Positions 46,901 to 58,719 of a stretch of 64,000 bases of DNA are shown in pieces. Where the stretch lies: NCBI GenBank assembly GCA_030490835.1, contig CM059972.1, forward strand, positions 93,419,137 through 93,483,136. The letters run 5' to 3'. Numbering within the stretch: position 1 is the first letter of the stretch; every line of letters starts with the position of its first letter. Under the pieces are notes generated by a model. That model searched no databases. It worked only from the letters and a program-made list of their open reading frames with translations, and was not told the DNA's origin. The position numbers and the translations under genes are program-made. Source of the DNA: Annona cherimola (taxonomy: Eukaryota; Streptophyta; Magnoliopsida; Magnoliales; Annonaceae).

Positions 46901-48334
46901 TCCAAATATTCTGGATGAGGATCATTTGGGGACTCCCCATGCTTCTGCAGCCTTCGCCTATACTCTGTGTGAGCAAAATGACCAGGTAAAAGGTCCACTT
47001 TGTTGCCGATGCACAATAGTATTTCAAATTTCTGAATATCAGTACCAGCAACCCAATCTTTGAGAGGATCAAGGGATGATAGCTGAAGTGGATAGGAAAT
47101 ATACATAACATCACACACATTAACAAGAAAGTGGAATTTAGCCACAAAGTGCAATTCAGTTATAACAATAATAATAATAACAAAAGGCTTATAATCATAA
47201 GGAAGTTGGGAAACAAAAAAGTTGAGATATGACACTAACATCACTCATGTCGAAAACCATCACCAAGGCAGCCACCTGCTCTGGAATTGTTGGTTTCCCC
47301 AAAGAAATTTCTTCTCCAAGATTTGAGATCAATACAGAGAGATCAGCTGTATAATACTTTGTATCAATAGTCCACCTATCAATCCACAAAACATCACAAG
47401 GATGAGAAAATACAAAGCACTCAAATACAGTGATGACAATAATCAAATCATATACCCATGGCAAAGATTTTCTGCTGGTAATTCAGAATTTTCTGATAGA
47501 TCCACTGAAAGCAACCCTACAGGGAAGGAAGGAAGGGGGATTAGATACTTTAACCTGACAAAAAAAGAAAAAAAAACTTTTTCTTTGTTCCTTTTGTTTT
47601 GATCATGGCAGAGAAGAGACTCACAAAGGAATACTCCGGATGCAAATATACGGCGAAAGATGAAATGGACAAGCAAGAAGCAAACAGAATAACTAAAAAG
47701 CACTGCTGAAGTAATGCCGCAATTTCACAAATTCACGGATTAGCTAAGAAAATTTTTCACGCCAGATTAGTGTGCATGATAAAAAGTACCTTCTCGTTAT
47801 CAAACAAGCAGCCACCTGCACGAAAAATAGGGTCGCACTGCGATTTTGTATTCATTTTTAGGCTCACCAAATGAACAGAACAGACCGGGTTTTATGCTAG
47901 ACAAATTTTTTAATGCATTTAATGGGCAAAAAGTGATTCGATTTTTGACGCATTTTCATAAAACTTCCACTAAAGAATTATCTCAACTGATTTCGATTCC
48001 ATAAAATGTAACTTGTGGGATTTGCAGCCACGAATTAAACAGCAATATGCAAACACCACATACATCTATGTCTGCAGCAGAAAGCTACCATCACCTCATG
48101 CATATGTCGCCTAGCCGCAGTTATTCTCAATCAGGCATTTAATCAGTTCCAATTTCTACTGCTTTTGATTCCAAGACAAACTTTTCGTCAAAGGCAGATC
48201 CAAACAGAAGAAGAAGAGTAAGTAGAGAGAGAGAGAGAGGGCTCACGAGAGACAAGGGTTCGCTTTCCGACGTTGCATGATCCAATGAAGAAGATCCCCG
48301 GCCGAGTGTCTACTGACATCTGTTGCTCAGGCAT
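43911..48334 (-). CDS. Alpha/gamma-adaptin-binding p34 (AAGAB) family small GTPase-like protein
   Basis: Six exons on the minus strand: 48334-48247, 47516-47456, 47375-47240, 47082-46752, 44763-44647, 44518-43911. All introns are GT-AG and the phases agree, giving 446 residues. The start MPEQQMSVDT is the first ATG of the frame. The GTPase-like fold has a P-loop GSCNVGKRT (18-26), a VMVFDMSD strand near 90 and the guanine-specificity motif NKVD (122-125). EACASNVD comes later at the G5 position. An acidic linker (LTDEESEYEIEYEV) precedes a Ser/Glu-rich stretch. The C-terminal helix block YKDLEQLMCEISLMREN and FADSDDEDF matches the AAGAB C-terminal domain. In animals AAGAB chaperones AP-1 and AP-2 adaptor assembly; the plant role is inferred by family. 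Intron 4 (1.99 kb) carries a tandem duplication and a fold-back element. Confidence 0.9.
45212..45463. repeat. Two-copy tandem duplication (about 126 bp) in intron 4 of the p34-like gene
   Basis: The halves 45212-45337 and 45338-45463 align throughout: GCAAAGATTTCCGC with GCAAAAATTTCCAC, and TTTGTCCTAATATCCTGAC with TTTGTCCTAATATGCTTAC. A 119-codon frame running through both halves is a by-product; its two halves repeat each other. Confidence 0.85.
45740..46200. mobile_element. Diverged fold-back element in intron 4
   Basis: Shares GTGTAAAATCATCATTATAAAATG, AAATATCAATTTTAAAGT, GTCTAAAATAGCATTACTACGTAG and ATAAATGATTCTATAAAG with the 36255 and 42216 elements. The right part (46085-46180) has GATGAAACTTGATTTTCTAA, like 36815. 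Ends not exact. Confidence 0.55.
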
Positions 48335-48638
48335 CTCCAAACCCTAGATCGGACAAGGGTCCTGGTCTTACTTCGGTGGAGGCAAGGGGAAAAGCTTAGA
48401 AACAACGAAGGAAGCTTTATCGCCGGCAGCGCTGCTACGGCAAAAGAAAGGTGCTGCTGGTGGTGGACTTGGGGCGAGCTCCGGCCAAATCTGATTACTT
48501 CGAAGTTCGAACTTTGGAGGAGGAAAGGATTGTCGGGGGATTTCCATATAAGCGCCCTCCGTTTATGAAATTTGCACTTTTGACTTAGGTTTCATATTTG
48601 CAGCTTACGGTTTAAGTTTGGATGATGTTACATAATTA

Positions 48639-48930
48639 AGGTGTGTTTAGAAAGTGATAAAAATTTTGAATGAAAATTTTTTAGTGTAAAAGTTGTTAAA
48701 TTAATAGAAAATGATATGATATGATATGTATAATAATGAAAAATAAAAAGGAATAAAGTTAAAATAAATAGGTAAGTTGTATATGAAATTGTATAAAAAT
48801 GATTGAAAATTAAGGTAGTTCGTATAGGAAGATGTGAAGAAATAATTAAAAAATAAGATAATTATGAAAAATAGAAAATTTTAGATTGAAAAATTTCAAG
48901 CGAAAACTTATAGCTCTTACCAAACACTCT
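48639..48930. mobile_element. Tourist-like MITE 5' of the p34-like gene
   Basis: Begins GGTGTGTTTAGAAAGTGATAA after TTAA and ends ACCAAACACTCT. It lies about 300 bp upstream of the p34-like start codon, so it may border that gene's promoter. Confidence 0.75.
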
Positions 48931-49644
48931 CTTAGAAGTGTGCTAAGTTGAGCACAAACCTAATCTATCAAACTCGAAAAAAATTTATGGTTAAAATTTA
49001 TTTTTTCAGAACTAAAATTCAATTGCAAATGAAGTAGGGTTAAAGTTCAAATAAACCAAGTAGGGTTAGAGTTCAAATAAACCCAAACTTGAGTCTTATT
49101 TTTATTTTATATTTAATATAAAATATATTATATACATAATATCTAAATAATATTTTTTTCCTATCTACGTATTTTATATTATTTAGATTTATTTTTGAAC
49201 ACTTGTTTGCTTTGTTGCAATTATATTAGGTAAGTAACAATTTCATATTTTATATTTCTATTATTTACTTTTAACTTTATTAATTTTCTTTCTTTATTTT
49301 ATTTTGAAATGTTAAATTTTCTTCTAAAAATATACTATATAGTAATATATTTTGAAAAATTTTAATTAAAGTATGTATTATTATTTTTGCTTAGGGATTT
49401 ATTGTTATTATATATTCATATGAAAAGATTTATTGTCATTATATATTCATTCGAAAAATTTTAAGCTGCAATTCTTAAATCAAATGAAAATTTATTATTT
49501 GGAGTTCCAATTCAAAATTCAACTCAAACTCAATTTTTCAAATAATGTTAATAATTTTTACAAATAAAATTAGGGTTTAAGTTTAAGAAAAAAAGAGTAT
49601 ACATTAGGGTTGAAATGAACTCAGTTTCATGATATGATGTTGCA

Positions 49645-49682
<38 letters not shown>

Positions 49683-50204
49683 GGGTTAGTACTTCATTAA
49701 ATAACAACCTGACGTATTATATATTGTTTATTTTTTTATTTTTTGTCGTTTTTATGAGGGTTCATCTATATTGCATTCATATACTATATTTTAACATTTT
49801 TAAATTCATATATACTTTTATAAAATTTAATTACCACTTTTTATGTGTAGACACTGGGCATACATAAAATGACAAATATATATATGCGAAATTATTACTT
49901 ACCTATATAGTGCGAAGGGTGGGGTCATAAGAAGCAAGCCATCTATAATTTGAAAGAAACAAAAACTAATGGGCAAGGAACCGAGAGGCAAAATAAGGCA
50001 AATGTTTGAGGAATGTTCTTTCTGCCATCTATAATTTGAGAGAGAACACGAAAGCCTTCTCTTAAATTCAAAGATGTGACACAAATAATACTCTCTTGGA
50101 AGAAAAGGTGAAGAAGAGACCTTGATTGAGAATGAATCTTGCTTGATCCAACATCCTTAGGAAGTTGGTCACCTGGCAAATATGTATGAATTTAGATCCT
50201 ATGC
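48931..50204. other. No gene seen; AT-rich spacer with a (TA)n tract
   Basis: (TA)n of about 30 bases at 49650-49680. A direct repeat of GAAAAGATTTATTGTCATTATATATTCAT-like phrases lies at 49385-49450. The inverted pair ATCTATAATTTGAGAGAAAC / GCCATCTATAATTTGA is near 49940 and 50028. No gene is supported. Confidence 0.5.
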
Positions 50205-50545
50205 ACCCGGGGTGCATTAGGCTTGGTGCGATCGGGTGCATTTAACCTATTTTTTTATTTTTTGAAATCTTTTTACACAACTGTTAATCTAAGCGTATTT
50301 AACATATATATCAATTTTTACCATTTTTGGATATTTTTCATTTTTTTGGATTTTTAAAAATCAGTGGCATTTTCCTAATTTTAAATTACTAAAATGGCAC
50401 TAATTTTAAAAATTCCAAAAAAATATTTAAAAACCTCTGAGAATGATAAAAATTGATACGCATGTTAAATACACTTAGATTAACAGTTATATAAAAAATT
50501 AATAAAAAATAAGTATTTGCACCTAGGTGCATCGAGACTAAGTAG
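50205..50545. mobile_element. Fold-back MITE, CACCCGGGTGCA family, copy 3
   Basis: The left end TATGCACCCGGGGTGCAT and right end TTTGCACCTAGGTGCAT bracket the family palindrome (AATCAGTGGCATTTT ... AAAATGGCACTAATTTT). No clear target duplication. Confidence 0.7.
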
Positions 50546-51904
50546 AGCTTGATGCTTCAAATCAGTTTCCGGTGTGTATATCGTTGTACCTTTTCATTCA
50601 AAGGCTTGTAGGTTAGTCTTGAATATGTCGGTTAGAAGAAATAAAAAAAAGAAAGATGGTTGTCTCTACAGTGCTAATACTTGCAAGTAGCAACCTCAAC
50701 CGTTCGATTGTGTGCCTTAAGACACTTCCCATTCTAGTTAGCTTTAAATAGCTATGCGCTCAAGCAGGTAGCAAAGAGTCTCACCCAAGGTGTTGAATGT
50801 TGGGCTCCTGGCATACAAAGTTTATCTTCTATTTTTCTGAAGCAATATCTCCATAACTACTTTGTGAGAATTGGTGTTGGATTTACGTCCTTGAAGTGAA
50901 GATTTACAATTGAGGTGAGTTGTAAATATAAAAAATTTAAATATATATAGACGTAAGCTCAGGTAGCTTGCCGGTCTCTCACACCAAACTCTTTTCTCAC
51001 TAATTAAAAAAAATATAAAAATAAGAATTTGTATCAAATTGGAACTAGTAACTAATCCCTAAGATAGAAGTTGTGGATAAACTCATGGACTTAGAAAATA
51101 CAAAATCCCTGGTACAAGGAAGAGGAGATTCGCCCTAAAGATCTAGCCTAGTCCTCGAATCCTAAGAGCTCTGGTTCATTTCATAAGCGAGTATTCAGTG
51201 TGAAGTACTTTGATTTTGAAAATTCTATTAAGGGTGTGTTTCAAGCCATATAAGATTCTTAACATTCTTATCTTTAGATTGAATCTATACTAACATGGTC
51301 AAGACAATTTTCTAATTCTAAAGACAGTTTTTTCAATCTCCAATATAACTTTACTTATTTTGAAAACAACTTTACTCATTCCCTATACGCATCATTACAT
51401 TTTCATCCCAGATGCAGAATCGATCTAAGAATCTTATATGGTTTAGAACATGTCCTTACATTTCATAAAAAAAAATAGTCCATAAAAAAGTTGTACCTGA
51501 TAATTCGGTATATTTACCGATTAGATAAGATTATTACAAGGGTTTCTACTCATTTGATGTCAAAATTTAAAAAAAAAACATCGTTAGAATATTTATGAAT
51601 CTTGCAATAATAGGTTATAAATATGAAATTTAAGGGTAAAGTTCAAACTTTGCAAACTTGGGTATTATATGCAAAATCCCAAGGATTGTCTCATCATTTT
51701 TTCGTTTTATCCAAGTATTTAATTGTTCATTACATATTTATTATATTATTTTTATCCATTTCAACTCGAAAGTAAAATATTTGCATCTACACCAATAATT
51801 TCAAACTTATTACATCTTTAACAACTATTTTAAAAATGTTTTGAATCTAAGCCAACTACTTTAATCTTTTTTTATATTTTTATTAGAAAATTTTTTAATA
51901 AGAT
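50546..51904. other. No gene seen
   Basis: Mixed composition around 50550-51200 with short frames only, then AT-rich. No domain recognised on either strand. Confidence 0.45.
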
Positions 51905-53195
51905 TTATAGGGTGTGTTTATTTACATCAAAAACTTTTCAAATTAGGGTGTATTTGAAAAATGATAAAACTTTTAAATGAAAAGTTTTTAGTATAAAATT
52001 TTGAATTAGTGATAGAGATAATGATATTGAGTAAAAAAAAAGTTAAAATAGATAGTTAGTTTTATAAATAGTTATGTAGAAATAATTGAAAAGTACAGTC
52101 GTTGTATATAAAAATGTGAAGAAATGACTAAGAGGATATTTGTTTAATACCAAAACTTTTCACTCTACACTACTACCTTATTTTTTGAACATTTCTTCAC
52201 ATTTTTCTATATAATTATCCTACTTTTTAATCATTTTTACACAACTACTCATACAACTAACCTATCTATTTTAACTTTATTCTCTTTACTCATCATCAGT
52301 ACTCATATAATATCATAATATTTTCTTCTATTTTAAAAACTTTTACAAAAAAAAATTTTCATCTAAAAGTTTTATTATTATCCAAACATACCCTAAAAAA
52401 GTAGTATAGTTACAGAAAGTAAAAAGTTTTAGATTAAAAAGTTTTTATTTTAATAAAATACCAGGGCTTGTTTGTTTAATATTAAAACTTTTCACTCTCC
52501 ATAATTATCATATTTTGAAATTATTTTTCATATTTTCCTATGCAATTACCTTACTTTTCAATCTTTTTACACAACTACTCATACAATTAGCTTATCTGTT
52601 TTAACTTATTCTCTTTACTTTTCATCTTACCCCCATTATATCATATCATTTCTTCCAATTCAAAAAAGTTTTCATACAAAAATATTATCACTTCCCTAAC
52701 ACACTTTATAAAACTTTTTAATATAAAACCTTTTTCTTTTCACAACTATTTTATTTTTAATTATTTTTCATATCTTTCTATACAATTACCGTATTTTTTA
52801 ATCATTTCTACCTAACTACTTATATAAGTAGTTTATCTATTTAAACTTTATTCACCACCACCACCGGGGGTTTGCCTTGATCGTAGCGTTCGTCGCTTTA
52901 ATGCCAACCAACAGGTGTTCGATCCTCCCTTAGGTAGAGATCATTTTAGAATTTCTCTTTGATGTTGAGGTATTTTACGGATTCCCTCCTAGCGTGGAGA
53001 TGTTAATTGAAAATTTTCCTCCATGTTATAAAGGTTATGAATACGTTTGATTGTAATATCAATTGTCATGACGTATAAATACCAATAAAAAATTTTATTC
53101 TTTTTACTCTTCATTATTATCCCTATCATATCACTTTATTTTCCTAAATTTTAAAATTTTTTATGCCAAAAAATTTTGTCACTTACTAAGTGTTT
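51905..53195. mobile_element. Cluster of nested Tourist-like copies
   Basis: At least four partial or whole copies are stacked here. GGGTGTGTTTATTTACATC starts at 51910 and GGGTGTATTTGAAAAATGAT at 51946. A reverse copy at 52130-52393 ends ATCCAAACATACCC. Another reverse copy lies at 52467-52703, and a further one from about 52720 is split by the SINE-like insert at 52854-53093. The order shows repeated insertion into the same family. Confidence 0.7.
52854..53093 (+). mobile_element. tRNA-derived SINE-like insertion
   Basis: TTTATTC at 52847-52853 and 53094-53100 is a 7 bp duplication around 240 bp. The segment breaks a Tourist-like copy. Near its start GATCGTAGCGTTCG could be an A box and GTGTTCGATCCTCCC resembles the B box GGTTCGANNCC of RNA polymerase III promoters. 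It ends in an A-rich tail (AATAAAAAA). These are SINE features. A 5'-truncated LINE tail is the alternative. Confidence 0.6.
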
Positions 53196-54049
53196 AATTG
53201 TTCATTAACTCTAATAAGGAATATTTGATGTAAGGAATATTTAATGTAAGGAATATTTGATATTCATTTCTTAATAAAATTAATTTTGCAAACTCACATC
53301 ATTGTGATGGAAATTAATGAGGCTGTTAGCGTAGATGCTAGGGTTTAAAATGTAAATAGGCAAAGTTAGAGGATTCAAAATGCAAAAAAAATCCTATTAG
53401 CATGAATGCGTAACACTTTTTGAAATATTTCGAATGGATATAAAAAATTTATTTTAAATACTTTAAAAAAGTATTTTACTTTAAGTTGATGCAGATGTAA
53501 AATATTCTATTTATTATTTGCGACTATTTTGATTATAACTGCAAAAGAAAAAACTGTTGCAAATACTGCTTTGCTAGTACATGCATTAGGGATGTCGGTA
53601 GGGGCATACAGTTCTTTAAAAAATTGACTTTGTCGTGGCTGTAAGTTGCAATCTCACGTACTTCCATCCTAACTTATCTTGCAAAATCTTAATCTAACTT
53701 TATTCTTAATTCTATTTTTTACACCTTAATTCAAACCTTTTTTTTTTATAACAAATTCAATCTTATTTTAACCTTATAGAAATTGGTTTGATTTTGGTTA
53801 AAATCAAGAAAATAAATATATAGTATTTAGATATATTTTTCTTAATTAATTTTATTTTAAAATATAAATTTATATGAAAGAATAAAAGTTAATCCTTTTT
53901 ATAAGAATACTTTCCAATTTATGACTTATACAATAAAATAATTTCTAAATAATCTTATTTCAAAACAATAATATCCAGTTAATTTATATGTATTATGTAC
54001 TTATGTATGACTATTTTTAATAATCTATTATATTTTAAGAATATGATTT
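53196..54049. other. No gene seen; AT-rich spacer
   Basis: GTAAGGAATATTTGATGTAAG is repeated locally (53216-53262). Otherwise nothing recognisable. Confidence 0.45.
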
Positions 54050-54390
54050 TATACACCCGGGTGCACTTAGCTTCAGTGCACCCACGTGTATTTAATCTAT
54101 TTTTTATATTTTTTTGAAATTTTTTTACGATACTATTAATATAAATATATTTAAGATGTGTATCAATTTTTACTATATTTGTGATTTTTAGATTTTTTTG
54201 AATTTTTAAAAATCAGTGGCATTTTTAGTAATTTTAAAATGCCACTAATTTTAAAAAATTCAAAAAAATATTTAAAAATCTTCAAAAAATATAAAAATTA
54301 ATATACATTTTAAATATACTTAACTTAACATTCGTGTAAAAAAAATTTTGAAAAAAAAATGCATGAAAATGAGTATTTGTACTCAAGTGA
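54050..54390. mobile_element. Fold-back MITE, CACCCGGGTGCA family, copy 4
   Basis: Left end TACACCCGGGTGCACTTAG, central palindrome AATCAGTGGCATTTTTAGTAA with its partner AAAATGCCACTAATTTT. It abuts the truncated end of the LTR retrotransposon remnant at 54421. Confidence 0.7.
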
Positions 54391-54420
54391 AATGAGGTGT
54401 ACGAAATAACGTTCCTGGAC

Positions 54421-54921
54421 TTTATACTAATACCCCGTTCCCTACTGCTCCTCCCCTAAGAGGTTGGCCAATAGCAACACTTGTGCCTGGCTGTCTGTCG
54501 CAATTAATCTGCCGCAAAGGAGCTGCCTGGCTCTTCGTACCCTGTAGCTAACAAAAAGACGAACCACGCCTAACCAGCAATGCATGGGTAATTTCATTGA
54601 TGGCACCCCATTCTTTAACAGCCGACCCCTGTTTCGCATGGACCGGCCTGTCCTCATCCATCGTCTCCATTTCAGCCTCAATAGTGATTAAGGAATTGGA
54701 AGATGACTTGGTTGTTCCAGCGACAACTAACTCCTTGCTAATGTCTTGAAATGCATTCGCCATCCCCTTACAATATTCCCGAAGCAAAATCCGCATGTCT
54801 TCATAAAATTTTTACTTCCTTGGGTGCCCAGTCTCGGGTCGCATCCAAGACTAGCTGCCATGGTTCCGGCAACTCGGTGAGTTTTAGGAACCAAATCCTT
54901 AGGCAGATTTGTTACTGCCAT
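54421..54921 (-). pseudogene. Broken gag-like ORF of an LTR retrotransposon
   Basis: The minus-strand frame starts MAVTNLPKDL at 54921, 22 bases after the primer-binding site. It shifts frame near 54810 and continues as MRILLREYCKGMANAF to a stop at 54548. No zinc knuckle or pol remains, because the element is truncated at about 54420. I call it gag-like only from its place directly after LTR and primer site; I do not recognise the protein. Confidence 0.5.
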
Positions 54922-55567
54922 AGTTTGGTAATGAATCGATATTTGCTTTGAAACCAGTGATAGATTCCAGCTGCAACTATGAAGAACAAACTGTAATTGT
55001 ATTGAATTTGTCCAAAATTCGATTGTTATTTACAGAAAAAATGAAAGAAACCGAGTGTGAAAGAGAGAGACTACACAAGTGATGCAAAAGCTAGATCAAC
55101 CACACCATCTTGGCTAGACGTCCCCCTTTTTTGTAAGTCCTGTCTCTGACTAAACCTACATTCGCTTCCAGCTGGACATCCGTATGGCAGTCTTATATTT
55201 GCTCAAGCATCCATCTCAGCATCCACAGCACATCACACATGCCGACATCTAGATTCTAGTGTGTTTTGGCGTAAGAATCATCACTTCATCATAAAGCCAA
55301 TTACTAAGTATAACGATACGTCGGATGCATGGCTTTTGGCACTGACTCGTAAGGTATTTACAGTTAGCGAAAATAGCTGTAATAATTAGGAAAAAATGAT
55401 GAGTTGACTATTCAACTGATGATGTGTCCATTGATGTGGCATCCTGACCATTGACCATTTGACCAAGCAATGGGCCAAAAATAAGTGGAAGGTTATTGGG
55501 CTAGACCCAAATAAGCCCACTTAGAATGATGAGTTGAGTTATATAAAATATCGCGAGTATTTAATTC

Positions 55568-55640
55568 AACAGCCCAAGGTGCTTAAGTGGTTAAGATGTT
55601 GGTCTTTGGTAGAGGAGGTCTCGAGTTCGAATCTCATGAG
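55568..55640 (+). other. tRNA-like segment with RNA polymerase III box motifs inside the solo LTR
   Basis: CTTAAGTGGTTAAGATGTTG resembles an A box and GAGTTCGAATCTC a B box, about 35 bp apart, as in tRNA genes and SINEs. It lacks a closed acceptor stem, so it is not a functional tRNA. It may be a SINE head or part of the LTR. Confidence 0.5.
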
Positions 55641-55689
55641 TGTATAAATGATGTATTTTGCCTTTTTGGGCTCTGTGAGCCTCACCAGT

Positions 55690-55840
55690 TTGAAATTCGA
55701 ATTTAAAATTTGATTTAAGATTGGATTGCGATCAGGGATCTTGAAATTCGAATTTGAAGTGGATTTGAGATCGGATTGCGATCGGTGAACTTGAAATTCA
55801 AGTTTGAATTGAAATCAGATTTCAAGCGGAAAATCCTCCG
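55690..55840. repeat. Three-copy tandem repeat, unit about 51 bp, in the solo LTR
   Basis: TTGAAATTCGAATTT starts each unit (about 55689, 55741, 55790). Units share GATTGGATTGCGATC and its variant GATCGGATTGCGATC. The third is incomplete. Confidence 0.8.
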
Positions 55841-57681
55841 GTGAATCCTCCGGTGAGCTATAAATAAACGACTTGGGTACTCGATGGAGATACCAGAGGA
55901 AAGAGGAGGAACGCTGCCGCAGGAGAAAGGAAAAGGCCGATCCAATCCGTTCAAGCGATCCATTTCATTTTCTTCTTTAAGGTAAGGGGGATTTTGCCTC
56001 TTTAGCCTTTAATTTTGGCATGATTTAATGAGGATTTATCACATATTTATTTAGTGGTTTTACTAATATGTGATTTTTTTAGCCATTAATCATGCTGGGA
56101 TGATATGAGATATTATATGCTTAATTGCACATAGAATGGATGCCACATAATTATTTGAGAAATGTATTATTTACATTAAATTAATTATGTGAGGATTTAT
56201 CAATAATTTTGAGGATGTATAACATAAAGGTAATTTTGGGCAAGATGGAAAGCATAATGGCATAATTATAATTTATTTTGAGTAAAATAAATTAATGAGT
56301 AAAATTATGTATGTTACATTATGCTTGGATGGCCTAAAATTAAATATGTTAGCCAAATTATTGATGAGACGAATTTTTAATGCATTTTAATGCATTTAAG
56401 ATGTTTAAAGGAGATATATATACGAAAATAATATTAAAATATTATTATATATATCTTGTATAAATGGACGGATGGAAAAAATGGATGTTACTGCCTATTT
56501 TCGAGTTTTTGGATATTTTACAATTCTGCCTAATGGTTTTTTTGAAAATCATAAGCTGTCAAGGAGTTTCTGTAAAATCAGAAGACAGTAGGGGAATCTG
56601 TAAATTTCCAGGAAATGGTACGGGCTTCAGGGAGTGGGCTGGATCCAGGCTGAGCCCAGCTGCAGATGAGCCCAACTGTTGCGATGGGCCTCAGAGGATC
56701 CAGTGAGCCAACCCATGGCTTAGAGCCCAGAGATGATACCCAGGCAGTAAAGCCCAGAGCGCACCCACCAGGAAGCCCAGTCGGGCAAGACCACCGGCGG
56801 CGAGGGGACACGTGGCACCGTTTGGTGCGTTCATCTTCAAATTGACGTAAATTGAACTCTAGATGTCCGATTTGAGTGATCCAGGGGTCCTTTCCTATGG
56901 ATTTGGACATTCTGAGTTCAATGGAAGGGCTAGATTAGCCAAATAATGCCTAGAAGTTTGAGTTTTGGGGATAGAGGAGTATCTTAAGGGATTTAAGGTC
57001 TTAAATCCTTAGGGTAGTCCCCAAATTTTAAGTTGAGTACTTCTAGGAAGAGATGATGACATATAAGATGTATTAAAGGCTCTAAAAGTTGAGCAATTAA
57101 GTGAAGATAATGTGTTCTTATGATCTTAATTGCAGGGCATAATCCTACTTACTAAGTTCTTGTGAACTTACCCCTTTTTTCTTTGACTCTCAGATGATCC
57201 CGTGGATGGTGGCCAATGAGATGGTGGTGGCGTGCTAATGAATAAATCTTTTTATTTCTTTCTTTCTATGTAATGAGTGGCTTGACTTGGATGTAAAGAA
57301 TTTATTGAAGTGGGCATGTTTGTAATAACTCTATGGACTTAGATGTAATAATGCAAGTTTATTTCTTACCTAAATGAGATGGTTTAATCGTCGAGTTTTA
57401 AAACGACTTGGACCGAAAATTTAGGCAAAAGTCTTGATTTTTAGTTCAGGGCGTTACAACAGCCTTCAAGATTACAACGTAATCCAAGCCAACTTAGTCT
57501 TTCCATTATCTTACAGCCGTTCTTATCAGTTACTTGCTTACTGCAGGCGATACACTTCAACAGGCACAGGTGTTTGGCACTAAACACAGTAATACGCCCA
57601 GACATACACATCCACGTGCTACTCCAATTGCACTCAACTACTCAGAACTAGAAGGTAGCATTATTCCTCACTTTTATTAAT

Positions 57682-58145
57682 GGAAAAATTTTTCTGGTAC
57701 CCACGCCATTTTAAAAATTCTTTCTATACCCACAACATTTCACCCCTAATACCCTAGACGCCCATGCCGTCGATGTTAACTCACACGAACATTAAGTGCA
57801 TGTAGAAATGTCAATTTTGGTCCCACACCATTACGTAAATAAAGATGAATAAATTGTTGTTCTATTTTCATTATAATCATTGCTGCTTTATTTTCAATAT
57901 AATCTGAACAAAAAATATATCAGATTTGTTTTACAAAAAATACGGTAGGGATTTATTTTAGAATCTTTCGTTACAAATGATATGAGGGGAAAATGATTAT
58001 TTCTACACGCACTTAACATCTATTTGGGCTGAGATTGGCAGTACATGTATTCAAAGAATTAAGAGTAAAATGTTGTAGGTGTCAGTTGAATTTCTGAAAT
58101 ATTGTGAATACAAAAGGAATAATAAACATAAAAAAGAATTTTTCC
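57682..58145. mobile_element. Mutator-type MITE with 9 bp TTTATTAAT duplication
   Basis: TTTATTAAT at 57673-57681 and 58146-58154 is a perfect duplication around 464 bp. The left end GGAAAAATTTTTCTGG is inverted to the right end AAAAAGAATTTTTCC. Inner phrases ACAACATTTCACCCCTAAT and, inverted, ACAACATTTTACTCTTAAT pair as well. No coding region. Confidence 0.85.
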
Positions 58146-58154
58146 TTTATTAAT

Positions 58155-58714
58155 TAAAAATGAAGGGTATGGAGATGTGAAAGTTTCTTTTTGTGATCCC
58201 TTTGACATGAAAATTTTGACTATCGTTTTGGGTGATTCTTAATGAAGAACCATATGGGGTACGAAGAGAATATTGAACTAATTTCAGTGATTCTTCTGGA
58301 TATGAAAATTTTGACTATCTTTTTCATGGTTTCAGTTTCTTTTCCTCTTAGGGTTTAAGGATTTACTGTGAAGCATAGTTCCTCATTCTTTACCCTTGTT
58401 GTACTGTGTTTCATCTTATTGACATAAGAGTGCAAACTTCTGAGCCTGCAAATGTTCGAAATCCCCTGCATCCACTGCAAATGGCACATAAATCAAAATG
58501 CAAATGCACCAAGTTGTGAAGAACATTTCCTTATCTAGTTTCAACCACAAACTAAGAAGTGAAAAGGCTACACTAGAGAGAAGTCGACTTGCAAAGATGG
58601 CTAAAACTCACAACAGTTTAATTCCGTGAAATGTGCACACAGGCATGGAAGATTCATGATCGGTATACCCCTACGATGCTTCCGTCCTCAACTTCGGTGT
58701 TAAAAGGTAGCAGC
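58155..58714. other. No gene confirmed; mixed-composition spacer
   Basis: Two phrases GACATGAAAATTTTGACTATC (58204) and GATATGAAAATTTTGACTATC (58299) form a diverged direct repeat. A short minus-strand frame after a TTTGCAG acceptor-like site (58473) reads DAGDFEHLQAQKFALLCQ before a stop. It could be a terminal exon, but no gene can be shown. Confidence 0.4.
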
Positions 58715-58719
58715 ATTGT

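Larger units (their letters stand above)
55378..57458 (+). mobile_element. Solo LTR (gypsy-type) nested in another LTR
   Basis: Begins TGTAATAATTAGG and ends GGGCGTTACA, so the ends are TGTAA/TTACA. The flanks ATAGC (55373-55377) and ACAGC (57459-57463) match at 4 of 5 bases. A TATAAATA box at 55859 and a pre-end stretch (CTTACTAAGTTCTTGTGAAC near 57150) resemble Tekay/Del-like LTRs. No internal coding region follows, so two LTRs probably recombined. It contains a tRNA-like segment and a 51 bp tandem repeat. Confidence 0.75.
54944..57680 (-). mobile_element. LTR and primer site of a truncated LTR retrotransposon, split by a solo LTR
   Basis: The minus strand reads TGGTTTCAAAGC at 54955-54944, a one- or two-base variant of the tRNA-Met primer site. 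It follows the LTR end CTATCA at 54958. The LTR continues to 55377, is interrupted by the 2081 bp solo LTR, and resumes at 57464 towards about 57640-57680. Its minus-strand sequence is rich in leader-like pyrimidines (CTCTCTCTTTCACACTCGG). The outer end is uncertain. Confidence 0.6.

Noticed and set aside
54442..54681. Arg-rich 79-codon minus-strand frame.
   Set aside because: It is a shifted-frame shadow of the gag-like pseudogene reading frame.
55568..55640. Possible functional tRNA gene.
   Set aside because: Only A- and B-box-like motifs are present. The acceptor stem does not pair and no anticodon arm fits.
56464..56910. Overlapping 80- and 110-codon frames on opposite strands.
   Set aside because: Both are inside the solo LTR at 55378-57458 and show no domain.
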